64,000 nt of DNA, from positions 278,359-342,358 of the forward strand of contig NZ_FTNT01000002.1 of the NCBI RefSeq assembly GCF_900156495.1. Direction: 5' to 3'. Shown here in pieces: positions 28,124 through 36,519 of the stretch. The stretch comes from Williamsia sterculiae (GTDB taxonomy: Bacteria > Actinomycetota > Actinomycetes > Mycobacteriales > Mycobacteriaceae). The notes under the pieces were generated by a model, which was given only the letters and a program-made list of their open reading frames with translations, was not told the DNA's origin and did not search any database. Both the position numbers and the translations under genes were made by a program. Positions within the stretch are counted from its first letter, which is position 1. Each line of letters opens with the position of its first letter.

Positions 28124-28729
28124 TCAGCTGCCCGACGCCACGGCACGGTCGTCGATGATCCGGTCGGCGATGCCGTACTCGACGATCTCGGCGGCCCGCA
28201 GCACGCGGTCGCGGTCGGTGTCGCGACGCAGGGTCGCCACATCCTGCCCGGTGTGTCGGCTCAGCGCCTGTTCGATCTCCTCACGGGTGCGCAGGATCTC
28301 CTCTGCGGCCAGGATGAGATCGGGGATGGTGCCCCGTCCCTGCCCCGACGGTTGGTGCAGCAACACCCGGGCGTGCGGCAACACGCTGCGCCGCCCCGGT
28401 TCACCCGCCGCGAGTAACAGAGCCGTCGACGACAAGGCCTGTCCCACACAGGTGGTGGCGATGGGTGCGTGGCAGTACCGCATGGTGTCGTACAGCGCGA
28501 ACGTCGCCATCACCGATCCGCCGGGCGAGTTGATGTACAGATCGATGGGCATGTCCGGGTTCTCCGAATCCAGGTGCAGCAGTTGGGCGATGAGCGCGTT
28601 GGCCACGCCGTCGTCGATCTCGGTGCCCAGGTAGACGATGCGGTCGTCGAGCAGCCGGCTGTAGACGTCCATCACGCGTTCGCCCTGCGGGGTGCGACTG
28701 ATGACGTTCGGGATGGTGTAGGTGCTCAT
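28124..28729 (-). CDS. clpP: ATP-dependent Clp protease proteolytic subunit (second gene of pair)
   Basis: A 201-residue ClpP with a full catalytic triad: [14 protein letters not shown] (Ser), VLLHQPSGQ (His) and [22 protein letters not shown] (Asp). The N-terminal [27 protein letters not shown] is canonical and YINSPGGSV forms the substrate-binding strand. The ATG at 28729 overlaps the stop codon of the upstream clpP by four bases, so the subunits are made together, suggesting a mixed tetradecamer like ClpP1P2 or Streptomyces ClpP3P4. A longer upstream frame is only read-through of the other gene's alternative frame. No clpX or clpC gene is nearby, so the ATPase partner is elsewhere. Confidence 0.92.
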   Translation of the reverse strand: MSTYTIPNVISRTPQGERVMDVYSRLLDDRIVYLGTEIDDGVANALIAQLLHLDSENPDMPIDLYINSPGGSVMATFALYDTMRYCHAPIATTCVGQALSSTALLLAAGEPGRRSVLPHARVLLHQPSGQGRGTIPDLILAAEEILRTREEIEQALSRHTGQDVATLRRDTDRDRVLRAAEIVEYGIADRIIDDRAVASGS

Positions 28730-29340
28730 CGGGTCGCCCCGAATCCTGCGACCGCCGGTGCCACCGGCCGGATCTGCGAGACCGAGTCCACGATGTGGTC
28801 GACGAACCCGTAGTCGCGAGCCTCCTCGGCGGTGAACACGTGGTCGCGGAGGGAGTCGGCGAAGACGCGGTCGGTGCTCTGGCCGGTCTGCTCGGCGATG
28901 ATGCCGAGCACGGTGTCGCGCACGTGCCGGAGGTCGTCGGCCTGCAACTCGATGTCGGGGGCGTATCCGCCGATGCCTGCCGATCCCTGGTGCAGAAGAA
29001 CTTTGGCATGCGGCAGGATGAAGCGTTTGCCGCGCGTCCCGCAACAGAGCAGGAACTGTCCCGCGCTGTACGCCATCCCGAGGTTCACGGTCACCACGTC
29101 GTTGGGGACCAGTGCGATGGTGTCCATGATGGCCAGCATGGCGGGCACCGACCCGCCCACCGAGTTGATCCACAACCCGATGTCGGTCACCGGGTCCTCC
29201 GCCGAGAGCATCACCAGCTGGGCGCAGAGCTGGCTACCGATCTCATCGTCCAGTGCCGAGTCCAGCATCAGGATGCGTTGGCTCAACAGACTTTCTGCGG
29301 TGCGTCGGGTCAGGGGTGGTGTGCGCGTGTCGTCGCTCAT
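28726..29340 (-). CDS. clpP: ATP-dependent Clp protease proteolytic subunit (first gene of pair)
   Basis: A 204-residue ClpP paralog, first in the operon. [19 protein letters not shown] matches the handle region, [11 protein letters not shown] carries the serine, [12 protein letters not shown] the histidine, and [20 protein letters not shown] the aspartate. The GMAYSAG sequence and a longer loop before the histidine distinguish it from its partner. It is the type of divergent ClpP that works in a heteromeric ring. The 82 bases upstream contain two CTGC/GCAG palindromes that may bind the convergent PopR/ClgR-like regulator. The gene order, with regulator next door, resembles Streptomyces clpP3-clpP4-popR rather than the housekeeping tig-clpP1-clpP2-clpX cluster. 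Confidence 0.92.
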   Translation of the reverse strand: MSDDTRTPPLTRRTAESLLSQRILMLDSALDDEIGSQLCAQLVMLSAEDPVTDIGLWINSVGGSVPAMLAIMDTIALVPNDVVTVNLGMAYSAGQFLLCCGTRGKRFILPHAKVLLHQGSAGIGGYAPDIELQADDLRHVRDTVLGIIAEQTGQSTDRVFADSLRDHVFTAEEARDYGFVDHIVDSVSQIRPVAPAVAGFGATR

Positions 29341-29381
29341 GGCCTCCAGTGTCGGCGCCGACCGGGGGACACCGGCGTCGT

Positions 29382-29417
29382 GCTGCCGTGAGCAGCGACA
29401 ATCCGCTGCGGGCAGCG
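29382..29417. promoter_or_regulatory. Two palindromes upstream of the clpP operon
   Basis: GCTGC-N5-GCAGC (29382-29396) is centred 49 bases before the clpP start, and CGCTGC-gg-GCAGCG (29404-29417) is centred about 21.5 bases further upstream, two helical turns. Both share the CTGC/GCAG half-sites of the palindrome before the XRE regulator, which is also centred 49 bases from its start. Confidence 0.45.
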
Positions 29418-29422
29418 ATCAG

Positions 29423-30625
29423 TCAGGTGCCGGATGGCCGCTTTCCCACGTAGACGCCCTCGGGCCGGAATCGCAACGGGGCCTGTGAGTACTCCTCGAG
29501 AGCGTGGGCCACCCAGCCGACGATGCGGGCCAACGCGAAGATGGTCGTCGACGCGTCCGGCACCATCCGGAACCGGGTGGCCACGGCGGCGAGCGCCAGG
29601 TCGGAGTTGACGAGACCTCGTCCACGGTCGACGGCCCCGGCCCGAATGGCGTCGATCGCCGCGGGGATGTCGTCGCGCCCACCCTCGGTGGCCAACGCCG
29701 ACAACAGTGACTCCGCGCGCGGATCGCGTGCGGTGTAGACGATGTGACCGCACCCGGGCAGCCGGTCGCGGCGACCGATGACCGCTGCCGGGTCGGGAGC
29801 GCGCAGTACCTCGGAGAGAAATTCCTGCGCGAGGGAGGTGGCACCGCCGTGCAACGGGCCGTCGAACGCCCCGAGTCCTGCCGAGATGACCGCATACGCG
29901 CTGCCCCGGGAACTCGCCGCGACCCGTGCCGCGACCGCGCCTGCGGACAGGTCGTGATCGGCCAACAGGACGAGCGCCGCGTTCAGCAGGGCCACCCGCG
30001 ATGGTGTGGGGGCCATCGGTGACAACCGCGGCCACAGTCGACGTGCCACCGAAGCGTCGGACCGGGTGGAGTCCACACCGATGAGCGGTAAGGAGCCGAC
30101 GGTCGTCTCGATGACGCGCGCCGCCACCCCGACCACCGCGTCGGGGGTGATGTCGTGACGGTGGGGGTCGCGCGCGCCGAGATGATCGCCGACCGTGCGG
30201 ATGATGTCGATGCCGCGCCACTGGGCCGGCACCCGCACCGGGGTGGGGTCGACCGTGGGCCAGGGCCGGTCCCAGAGCAGACCGGCGACCTGGCGGAAGT
30301 CGCGGCTCCAGGCCAGATCGACCGCCCGTTCACCCCGGTAGTACAACTCGTCGTCGGCGAGCAGGGTCAGCTCGGTCCTGATCCGCTCCACCACCCCGGC
30401 GGGCGGGCGGCTCACCGTGCGTCGCGCGAACGCGTCGACCTCGGCGAGTGCGTAGACGCTGCCACGCACACCGGCGATCCGGGTACTGGTGAGCTGTCCC
30501 CGACTGACGTAGGCGTACAGGGTCGCGGGGCGGACGCCGAGGACCCGGGCGGTCTGGGCGGTGGTCAGGTAGTCGCGACCGTCGTGGTGGACGGCATCCG
30601 GCCATCGTCGCGTGTGGCGTCGCAC
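29423..30625 (-). CDS. Citrate synthase-like protein with N-terminal helix-turn-helix
   Basis: A 400-residue protein. Residues ~17-70 (YLTTAQTARVLGVRPATLYAYVSRGQLTSTR) are an excisionase/MerR-like helix-turn-helix ending in a basic wing; residues ~75-400 are a citrate synthase fold with FDGPLHGGATSLAQEF, GCGHIVYTARDPRAESL and FALARIVGWVAHALEEYSQAPLRFRP. GHxxY and the arginine region suggest retained acyl-CoA and oxaloacetate binding, though catalysis is unproven. The GTG at 30625 is chosen because AGGAGG ends five bases upstream; a GTG at 30631 overlaps that site. It is divergent from a second citrate synthase and probably binds the palindrome between them, which would make it a metabolite-responsive regulator as well as, or instead of, an enzyme. 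Confidence 0.85.
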   Translation of the reverse strand: MRRHTRRWPDAVHHDGRDYLTTAQTARVLGVRPATLYAYVSRGQLTSTRIAGVRGSVYALAEVDAFARRTVSRPPAGVVERIRTELTLLADDELYYRGERAVDLAWSRDFRQVAGLLWDRPWPTVDPTPVRVPAQWRGIDIIRTVGDHLGARDPHRHDITPDAVVGVAARVIETTVGSLPLIGVDSTRSDASVARRLWPRLSPMAPTPSRVALLNAALVLLADHDLSAGAVAARVAASSRGSAYAVISAGLGAFDGPLHGGATSLAQEFLSEVLRAPDPAAVIGRRDRLPGCGHIVYTARDPRAESLLSALATEGGRDDIPAAIDAIRAGAVDRGRGLVNSDLALAAVATRFRMVPDASTTIFALARIVGWVAHALEEYSQAPLRFRPEGVYVGKRPSGT

Positions 30626-30638
30626 GGTCACCTCCTGA

Positions 30639-30655
30639 TGTTGATCCGATCAACA
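30639..30655. promoter_or_regulatory. 7-3-7 palindrome between divergent citrate synthase genes
   Basis: TGTTGATCCGATCAACA is a perfect palindrome directly abutting TTGACG (30656-30661), a -35 candidate that is 18 bases before AATCTA and leads to the ATG at 30692. It also overlaps the promoter side of the HTH-citrate synthase gene, so one bound protein could control both. Confidence 0.62.
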
Positions 30656-30691
30656 TTGACGAGTGTGTCGTCCTGGCCGAATCTAGGCCAC

Positions 30692-31885
30692 ATGACACTC
30701 GTCGACGCAGCTCCCGGCCTATCGGACATCTCCGTCGCGGACACCGAGATCGGTGATGTCCGTGGGAATGAGGGATTCTTCCACTACAACAGGTATTCGG
30801 CGATCGACCTCGCACGGTCGTCCTCGTTCGAACGTGTCTGGTTCTTGTTCGTGTACGGCCGACTGCCCGAGCCAGCGGAACTCGACGCCTTCGTCGAGAC
30901 CGTCCGCCGTCACCGTCACGTCGATCCCGGCCTGCTGGACTTCGCTCGTACGGTGGGTGCGACCGGGCAGACCCATCGGCCGTTGATCGACCTGCGGACG
31001 GTGTTGTCGGCGGCTGCGCAGTACACGGGGATGTCGCCGCTGTGGGACACCGACGAGGCGACCCGTCGCGAGAACGGGATCCAGCTGTGCGCGATGGTGC
31101 CCACTCTGCTCGCCGCGGTCCATCGTGCGGCGCACGGCCTCGAACCAGTACGACCACGCGACGATCTGGACACCGCCGGCTACTGGCTGCACGCAGTCAC
31201 CGGGCAGGAGGTCGAGACCGGCGAGATCCGCGCTCTGGAGCAGTATCTCGTCGCGACCGTCGAACACGGTTTCAATGCCTCGACGTTCACCGCCCGTGTC
31301 ATCGCCTCCACCGGTGCGGATCTGCCGTCAGCGATCTGCGGCGCGATCGGGGCGTTCTCGGGTCCGTTGCACGGTGGCGCGCCGGATCGTGCGTTGGATG
31401 CGCTCGACGCCATCGTCGCGCGTGGCGGACCCGAGATGACGGTGGCCACCGTGGGCGAGGTCGCCACCGGGTGGGCCCGCGACGAACTCGCGGCGGGACG
31501 ACGTCTGATGGGCTTCGGACACGCCGTGTACCGCACCCACGATCCGCGTTCGGAGCTGTTACGCGAGGTGGCACGGGGACTGGGCGGGCGGTTGGCCGAG
31601 GTCGCCGTCGAGGTGGAGCGAGCGGTCGTCGCGGTCCTCGCCGAGGCGCGGCCAGACCGTCCTCGGTACGCCAACGTCGAGTTCTACGCCGGGGTGGTGA
31701 TGGATCGTTGCGGACTGCCCCGCGAGATGTTCACACCCACGTTCACGGTGAGTCGAGTCGTCGGGTGGACCGCCAATGCCCTCGAACAGGCACACGACCG
31801 TCACATCATCCGTCCGCGCGCGACCTACGTCGGGCCTGCCGTGACCGATCGGCCCTCGGATGTGGCGCACCCGGAGGTGCGGTAA
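30692..31885 (+). CDS. Citrate synthase/2-methylcitrate synthase family enzyme
   Basis: A 397-residue type II-like citrate synthase without the HTH. NEGFFHYNRYSAIDLA is the family start, VEHGFNASTFTARVIASTG carries the first catalytic histidine, AFSGPLHGGAPDRALDAL the second, and MGFGHAVYRTHDPRSELLREVA the third with oxaloacetate-binding arginines; the aspartate lies in NVEFYAGVVMDRCGLP. Citrate and methylcitrate synthases cannot be separated by eye. It is divergent from the HTH-citrate synthase. The stop codon lies inside the first unit of a 21-bp repeat array. Confidence 0.9.
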   Translation: MTLVDAAPGLSDISVADTEIGDVRGNEGFFHYNRYSAIDLARSSSFERVWFLFVYGRLPEPAELDAFVETVRRHRHVDPGLLDFARTVGATGQTHRPLIDLRTVLSAAAQYTGMSPLWDTDEATRRENGIQLCAMVPTLLAAVHRAAHGLEPVRPRDDLDTAGYWLHAVTGQEVETGEIRALEQYLVATVEHGFNASTFTARVIASTGADLPSAICGAIGAFSGPLHGGAPDRALDALDAIVARGGPEMTVATVGEVATGWARDELAAGRRLMGFGHAVYRTHDPRSELLREVARGLGGRLAEVAVEVERAVVAVLAEARPDRPRYANVEFYAGVVMDRCGLPREMFTPTFTVSRVVGWTANALEQAHDRHIIRPRATYVGPAVTDRPSDVAHPEVR

Positions 31886-32035
31886 CGGCCCGGTCGACGT
31901 GAACGAAGGCACGTTCGATGGGAACAAGGGCACGCTCGACGTGGATGACGGCCCACTCGATGGGTGGGTAGGTCGAGTGGGCCGTTGTCGGCGTCGAGTG
32001 GGCCGTCATCCCGCTCGAGTGGGCCGAAGTCACGC
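31884..32035. repeat. Inverted array of 21-bp repeats between convergent genes
   Basis: Four head-to-tail 21-bp units (31884-31904, 31905-31925, 31926-31946, 31947-31967) share a GGCxCxxTCGAyG core; after five bases, three units in the opposite sense (31973-31993, 31994-32014, 32015-32035) begin TCGAGTGGGCCG, the complement of CGGCCCACTCGA in unit four. The array fills the gap between the citrate synthase and PhoD stop codons exactly, and its transcript could form a long imperfect stem. Confidence 0.72.
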
Positions 32036-32036
32036 C

Positions 32037-33665
32037 TCAGCTCTGTACCGAGACTTCCGGGCGGCCCTCGGGGATGGTGATCACGGCCCGACGGTGCAGC
32101 GGCGCGGTGGGGTCGCCGATGGTGTCGGCGACCCGGAACTCCGACTGCCACTGTTGCGGGCTCAACCGGTTGAGCACGTAGCCGCGCTGGGCGTTGCCGA
32201 AGTGCACGTGCGGTGACGCCGCCTTCAGTTGCTGATCGGCGGTGTCACTGTCGGCACCGTCCTTGCCGGATGCGATCGACGTTCCCGCCAGCTCGACGCC
32301 GACCACCGGGGAGGGGCGCGTGTAGGTGGACCGCAGATCCGACACCACGTTGCGGTGGATGTCGCCGACGATGGACACCAGGTTGCGCACATTGCGTTGC
32401 TGGAGGCCGTCGAGCACGCGGGCTCGCGACGCCTCGTAGCCGCTCCAGCCGTCCATGCTGACCTTGCGCTGACCGTCGACCTGGCGGGCGAGGTCGGCGA
32501 TGGTCGTCTGGTGGGTCAGCACGTTCCAGCGACGCCCGCTGCCGGCCAGGCTGTCGATGATCCACCGTTCCTGGCGTGCACCGGTGATGGTGCGGCGCGG
32601 GTCGGCGGTCTTCGCGTCCTGCGGGTTGTCGGTGTCGCCGTTGACCTGGTCGCTGCGGTACTGCCGGGTGTCGAGCACGGTGAAGCGGGCCAGGTCCCCG
32701 AAGTCGAACCGTCGGTAGGCCTGGACGTCGGGGCCGTGCGGACGTTGGGCGGCACGCACGGGGGTGTTCTCCCACCACGCCTTCATCGCCTGTGCCCGGC
32801 GGGCCAGGAACTGGGGGATGGGCGCGTTGTCCTCGGAGATCGCGCCCGCCCAGTTGTTCTCCACCTCGTGGTCGTCGAAGACGGTGATGAACGGGCTCAC
32901 CCGGTGCGCGTGGCGCAGTTGGGGATCGCTCTTGTACAGGGCGTAGCGGTCGCGGTAGGCGTCCAGGGTCGTCATCTCGGTGAATGCCGACTCCGGCAAC
33001 GCCGTGGTGTGCCTTCGCGCACCGTCTTTAGCGATCCCCTTCTCGTACACGTAGTCGCCGAGGAAGAACACCACGTCCGGCGCATGCGAGGCCAGGTCCT
33101 CCCACGCGTTGTAGAAGCCGTCACCCCACGACTGGCACGAGGTGTGGGCGAAGGTGAGCGCGGACGGGCGAGACGATGCCGACGGCGCGGTGCGCGTGCG
33201 TCCGACCTCCGACAGATGACCGGCGGTGCGAAACCGGTAGAAGTAGTCGGTGGCCGGAGCCAGACCCCGGACATCGACGTGCACGCTGTGCCCGTTGTCG
33301 GCGGTGGCGACTTCCACACCGCGACGGATCACCCGGGTCATCCGCTCGTCGGCGGCCAGCTCCCACTGCACCGGTACCGGCGCGAGACCCATCCCGCCAC
33401 CCCCGGCCAGCGGGTTGGCCGCCAACCGGGTCCAGAGCACGATGCCGTCGGGTATGGGGTCGCCGGAGGCGACGCCGAGGGTGAACAGATGGTCGCCGCC
33501 TGCGGGGGCCGGGGTGGCCTGTGCGTCGGCGGTGAACAGTCCCGGCACCGCGGCGAGGCCGGCGGCGACGCCGGTCCAGGTGACGAACTGCCTACGGGAC
33601 AGTCCGGAACGCAGGGATTTGTCGGGGCCGACGACGATCTGGGGGGATGTGGTCCGAGGGCTCAT
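32037..33665 (-). CDS. phoD: PhoD-like alkaline phosphatase/phosphodiesterase, Tat-exported
   Basis: A 542-residue secreted metallophosphatase. The N-terminus has a twin-arginine signal (SRRQFVTWTGVAAGLAAVPG) at ~24-50, then the PhoD N-terminal domain FTLGVASGDPIPDGIVLWTRL. The metal site is visible in FAHTSCQSW, FFLGDYVYEKG, VFDDHEVENNWAG, and SIVGDIHRNVVSDL. The family uses Fe and Ca and releases phosphate from mono- and diesters outside the cell, usually under phosphate starvation; no obvious PhoP box was identified. It ends against the 21-bp repeat array. Confidence 0.92.
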   Translation of the reverse strand: MSPRTTSPQIVVGPDKSLRSGLSRRQFVTWTGVAAGLAAVPGLFTADAQATPAPAGGDHLFTLGVASGDPIPDGIVLWTRLAANPLAGGGGMGLAPVPVQWELAADERMTRVIRRGVEVATADNGHSVHVDVRGLAPATDYFYRFRTAGHLSEVGRTRTAPSASSRPSALTFAHTSCQSWGDGFYNAWEDLASHAPDVVFFLGDYVYEKGIAKDGARRHTTALPESAFTEMTTLDAYRDRYALYKSDPQLRHAHRVSPFITVFDDHEVENNWAGAISEDNAPIPQFLARRAQAMKAWWENTPVRAAQRPHGPDVQAYRRFDFGDLARFTVLDTRQYRSDQVNGDTDNPQDAKTADPRRTITGARQERWIIDSLAGSGRRWNVLTHQTTIADLARQVDGQRKVSMDGWSGYEASRARVLDGLQQRNVRNLVSIVGDIHRNVVSDLRSTYTRPSPVVGVELAGTSIASGKDGADSDTADQQLKAASPHVHFGNAQRGYVLNRLSPQQWQSEFRVADTIGDPTAPLHRRAVITIPEGRPEVSVQS

Positions 33666-33749
33666 GATCGGTCAGCCGATCAGATCGCGCTGGACCGCAG
33701 GGGTCGGCCCGGTGACCTGTCGGTGACACCGGTGTGAAGTCCGGACGGC

Positions 33750-34451
33750 TCATCTCAGAACGAGCAACCAGACCGCGACATAGTGGACGGTGGCGGCGAC
33801 CACCGTGCAGGCGTGGAACACCTCGTGGTGACCGAAGGTACTCGGCCACGGATTGGGCCACCGGCTGGCGTAGAGGATGCCACCGATGCTGTAGAGCAGC
33901 CCGCCGACCGCCAACAGCACCACCACCGCGACCCCACTCGTGGACACCAGCTCTGGTGCGACGACCACGATGGTCCACCCCAGGATCAGGTACAGCGGCA
34001 CGCCCACCCACCGGGGTGCCGACGGCCACAACATCTTCAGGGTCACCCCTCCGACCGCCCCGACCCAGACGACGCACAAGACGATCCATCGCGCCGGGGC
34101 CGGCAGACCCAGCACGCAGAACGGGGTGTAGCTGCCCGCGATGAAGAGAAAGATCATCGAGTGGTCGGCCCGCTTCATCCACACGCGGGCGGCGGGCGTG
34201 GCCCAGTTGACCCGGTGGTAGGTCGCACTGACCCCGAACACCCCCACCACGGTCACGGCGTAGAGGGCGCAGGCCGCCGCATCCGCCGCGCCGCGTAACG
34301 GCCACACGACCGCGACGAGGACGATGCCGGCGACGATGGCCGCGAAGCCCGAGTAGAGGTGGATCCAGCCGCGCATCCGCGGCTTGAACTCGGCCAGGGT
34401 GTCGAGCTCACGCGGTCCGTCGGCGAAGGGTTCATCCAGCAATTCGGACAT
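33750..34451 (-). CDS. Hemolysin III/PAQR-family membrane protein
   Basis: A 233-residue protein with seven predicted helices. Family hallmarks are GWIHLYSGFAAIVAGI, SATYHRVNW, KRADHSMIFLFIAGSYTP and the C-terminal FGHHEVFHACTVVAATVHY with histidines for a zinc hydrolase-like site. Despite the name, hemolysis is not established for most members. It corresponds to Rv1085c and is divergent from the cis-prenyltransferase gene. A TACCGT -10 on this strand lies six bases before the ATG, within an 18-bp perfect palindrome. Confidence 0.9.
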   Translation of the reverse strand: MSELLDEPFADGPRELDTLAEFKPRMRGWIHLYSGFAAIVAGIVLVAVVWPLRGAADAAACALYAVTVVGVFGVSATYHRVNWATPAARVWMKRADHSMIFLFIAGSYTPFCVLGLPAPARWIVLCVVWVGAVGGVTLKMLWPSAPRWVGVPLYLILGWTIVVVAPELVSTSGVAVVVLLAVGGLLYSIGGILYASRWPNPWPSTFGHHEVFHACTVVAATVHYVAVWLLVLR

Positions 34452-34453
34452 GA

Positions 34454-34471
34454 ACCTACGGTACCGTAGGT
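34454..34471. promoter_or_regulatory. 18-bp perfect palindrome over the hemolysin III promoter
   Basis: ACCTACGGTACCGTAGGT starts three bases from the hemolysin III start codon and contains its presumed -10 (TACCGT on the minus strand). A repressor bound here would cover the -10. No regulator gene adjoins it. Confidence 0.6.
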
Positions 34472-34548
34472 CGTCGTGGTCGTCGCCGCCGTGACGACAC
34501 GTCCGTGAGGTGTCTTGCCCGTAAGGTGTCTGGGGTGGAGCGACCGTC

Positions 34549-35331
34549 GTGAAGTTGGTGCCGGATCAGGTCCGGGGACCGATGTACCGGGTGTACGAGA
34601 AGCGCCTGGTGCAACTCATGGACCCCGCCCGCAATCCGCGTCACATCGCGTTGATCTGCGACGGCAACCGTCGCTGGGCGCGCGAGGCCGGGTTCGACGA
34701 CGTCAGCCACGGTCACCGGGTCGGTGCCCGCAAGATCGCCGAGGTGCTGCGCTGGGCCGGCGAGCTGGAGATCGAGACGGTCACCATCTACCTGCTCTCC
34801 ACCGAGAACCTGAACCGGCCGTCGGACGAACTCGACGCGTTGATGGAGATCGTGCCCGACATCGTCGACGAGATCGCCGGCCCCGACGAACGATCGCGGG
34901 TACGGATCGTCGGCAACGTCGACCAGTTGCCCGAGGCGGTCGCGCAGCGGTTGAAGACGGCCGAGGAACGCACGGCGGGACGCAGCGGGATCAACGTCAA
35001 CGTCGCGGTGGGGTACGGCGGTCGTCAGGAGATCGTGGACGCGGTGCGGTCCCTGTTGTCCGAACGCGCGGCCGCGGGCGCCACGGTCGACGAACTGATC
35101 TCCTCGGTCAGCGTCGACGCCATTGATCAGAATCTGTACACCAGAGGTCAGCCCGATCCCGACCTGGTGATCCGGACCTCGGGGGAGCAGCGCCTGTCCG
35201 GGTTCTTGCTGTGGCAGAGCGCGTATTCGGAGATCTGGTTCACCGACGCCTACTGGCCGGAGTTCCGGCGGGTGGACTTCCTGCGTGCCATCCGCGACTA
35301 CGCGGCGCGGTCCCGGCGTTTCGGCGCCTGA
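34549..35331 (+). CDS. Short-chain cis-prenyltransferase ((E,Z)-farnesyl diphosphate synthase-like)
   Basis: A 260-residue UppS-fold enzyme: HIALICDGNRRWAREAGFDDVSHGH contains the catalytic aspartate and pyrophosphate loop, IYLLSTENLNRPSDEL the conserved SxEN region, and DPDLVIRTSGEQRLSGFLLWQSAYSE the C-terminal arginines and RTSGE motif. By context (next to hemolysin III as Rv1085c/Rv1086) it should make (E,Z)-farnesyl diphosphate, the starter for decaprenyl phosphate used in arabinogalactan and peptidoglycan lipid carriers. The GTG at 34549 begins MKLVPDQVRGPMYRVYEKRL. A long-chain product cannot be excluded from sequence alone. Confidence 0.88.
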   Translation: MKLVPDQVRGPMYRVYEKRLVQLMDPARNPRHIALICDGNRRWAREAGFDDVSHGHRVGARKIAEVLRWAGELEIETVTIYLLSTENLNRPSDELDALMEIVPDIVDEIAGPDERSRVRIVGNVDQLPEAVAQRLKTAEERTAGRSGINVNVAVGYGGRQEIVDAVRSLLSERAAAGATVDELISSVSVDAIDQNLYTRGQPDPDLVIRTSGEQRLSGFLLWQSAYSEIWFTDAYWPEFRRVDFLRAIRDYAARSRRFGA

Positions 35332-35357
35332 GGTTCGGGCGTGGGCGGGGCGGATCT

Positions 35358-35439
35358 CCCGCAGTTTCGATGATCTCCCGCTGACGCATCAGCAGCGAAC
35401 CACGAAAACTGCGGGCGAACCGATGTCCCGCAGATTTCG
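35358..35439. repeat. Three copies of CCCGCAG-TTTCG, one inverted
   Basis: CCCGCAGTTTCG (35358-35369), its inverted form CGAAAACTGCGGG (35403-35415) and CCCGCAGATTTCG (35427-35439) lie between the convergent prenyltransferase and coaA genes. The first two can form a 12-bp stem with one bulged A; the region may act as terminator or be a dispersed short repeat. Confidence 0.55.
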
Positions 35440-35468
35440 TGCCGGGGCCTGAGCAGGCAGAACGACGC

Positions 35469-36401
35469 TCAGAGTTTCCGAAGGCGCACCCGGTTGATGG
35501 TGTGGTCGGCGTCCTTGCGCAGCACCAGCGTCGCCCGAGGTCGGGTGGGCAGGATGTTCTCCACCAGGTTGGGTCGGTTGATGCCGTTCCAGATGTCGCG
35601 GGCGGCCAGCGTGGCCTGTTCGTCGGTGAGCGACGCGTAGTCGTGGAAATGCGACTCGGGATCGGCGAATGCGGTCGACCGCATGGCCAGGAACCGCCGG
35701 ATGTACCAGTCCTCGATGTCCTCGATGCGGGCGTCGACGTAGATGGAGAAGTCGAAGAGGTCGCTGACCATCAGCCGGGGGCCGGTCTGCAGGACGTTCA
35801 AGCCCTCGAGGATGAGGATGTCGGGTTGGCGGACGTGATGTTTGACGTGCCGCACGATGTCATAGGTGAGGTGGGAGTAGACGGGCGCCTCCACGTCGAC
35901 GGCACCGGACTTGACCTCGGTGACGAACCGCAGCAGGGCGCGACGATCGTAGGACTCGGGGAACCCCTTGCGGTGCATGATGCCGCGGCGCTGCAGTTCT
36001 GCGGTGGGGTACAGGAAGCCGTCGGTGGTGACCAGATCGACCGTGGGGTGGGAATCCCAACGGGCGAGCAGCGCACGCAGCACGCGGGCCGTTGTCGACT
36101 TGCCGACGGCCACACTCCCGGCGACGCCGATCACGAACGGCACCTGGCGCTGCGGTTGCTGGTCGGACAGGAACGTCGCGGTGGCGGCGAACAGTCGCTG
36201 GCGAGCGGCGACCTGTAGATGGATGAGTCGCGACAGCGGTAGGTACACGTCGGCGACCTCGTCGAGGTCGATCTGTTCACCGAGGCCACGGAGTTCGTGT
36301 AACTCGCTCTCGGTGAGCACCAACGGCATGGATTGACGCAGGCTGCGCCACTGGGTGCGGTCGAGTTCGATGTACGGGCTCGGCTCGGTCATCCGTGACA
36401 T
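35469..36401 (-). CDS. coaA: Pantothenate kinase, type I
   Basis: First step of coenzyme A synthesis, phosphorylating pantothenate. It is 310 residues, the usual type I length. [20 protein letters not shown] is the P-loop; [48 protein letters not shown] and [12 protein letters not shown] are type I signatures. The ATG at 36401 is preceded by AGAGGG and gives [15 protein letters not shown]; a longer frame reaching 36578 overlaps the start of the divergent DUF885 gene and is rejected. It corresponds to Rv1092c beside glyA. CoA feedback inhibition is known for the family. Confidence 0.95.
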   Translation of the reverse strand: MSRMTEPSPYIELDRTQWRSLRQSMPLVLTESELHELRGLGEQIDLDEVADVYLPLSRLIHLQVAARQRLFAATATFLSDQQPQRQVPFVIGVAGSVAVGKSTTARVLRALLARWDSHPTVDLVTTDGFLYPTAELQRRGIMHRKGFPESYDRRALLRFVTEVKSGAVDVEAPVYSHLTYDIVRHVKHHVRQPDILILEGLNVLQTGPRLMVSDLFDFSIYVDARIEDIEDWYIRRFLAMRSTAFADPESHFHDYASLTDEQATLAARDIWNGINRPNLVENILPTRPRATLVLRKDADHTINRVRLRKL

Positions 36402-36519
36402 GACGTCCCTCTGGCGTTCGCCCGCATATGCCAAGTGTGGCCAATCACCCCGGTTCGCGGGCAGTCGGGGTCGATTAGTGCAGTTCGGGGCGCCGCCGCC
36501 TGCGCTACGGTCGGGAGCC

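Noticed and set aside
31884-32035. 21-bp array considered as coding (seven-codon repeats)
   Set aside because: Frames through it give no consistent protein beyond the array, and it starts at a supported stop codon; treated as non-coding repeat.
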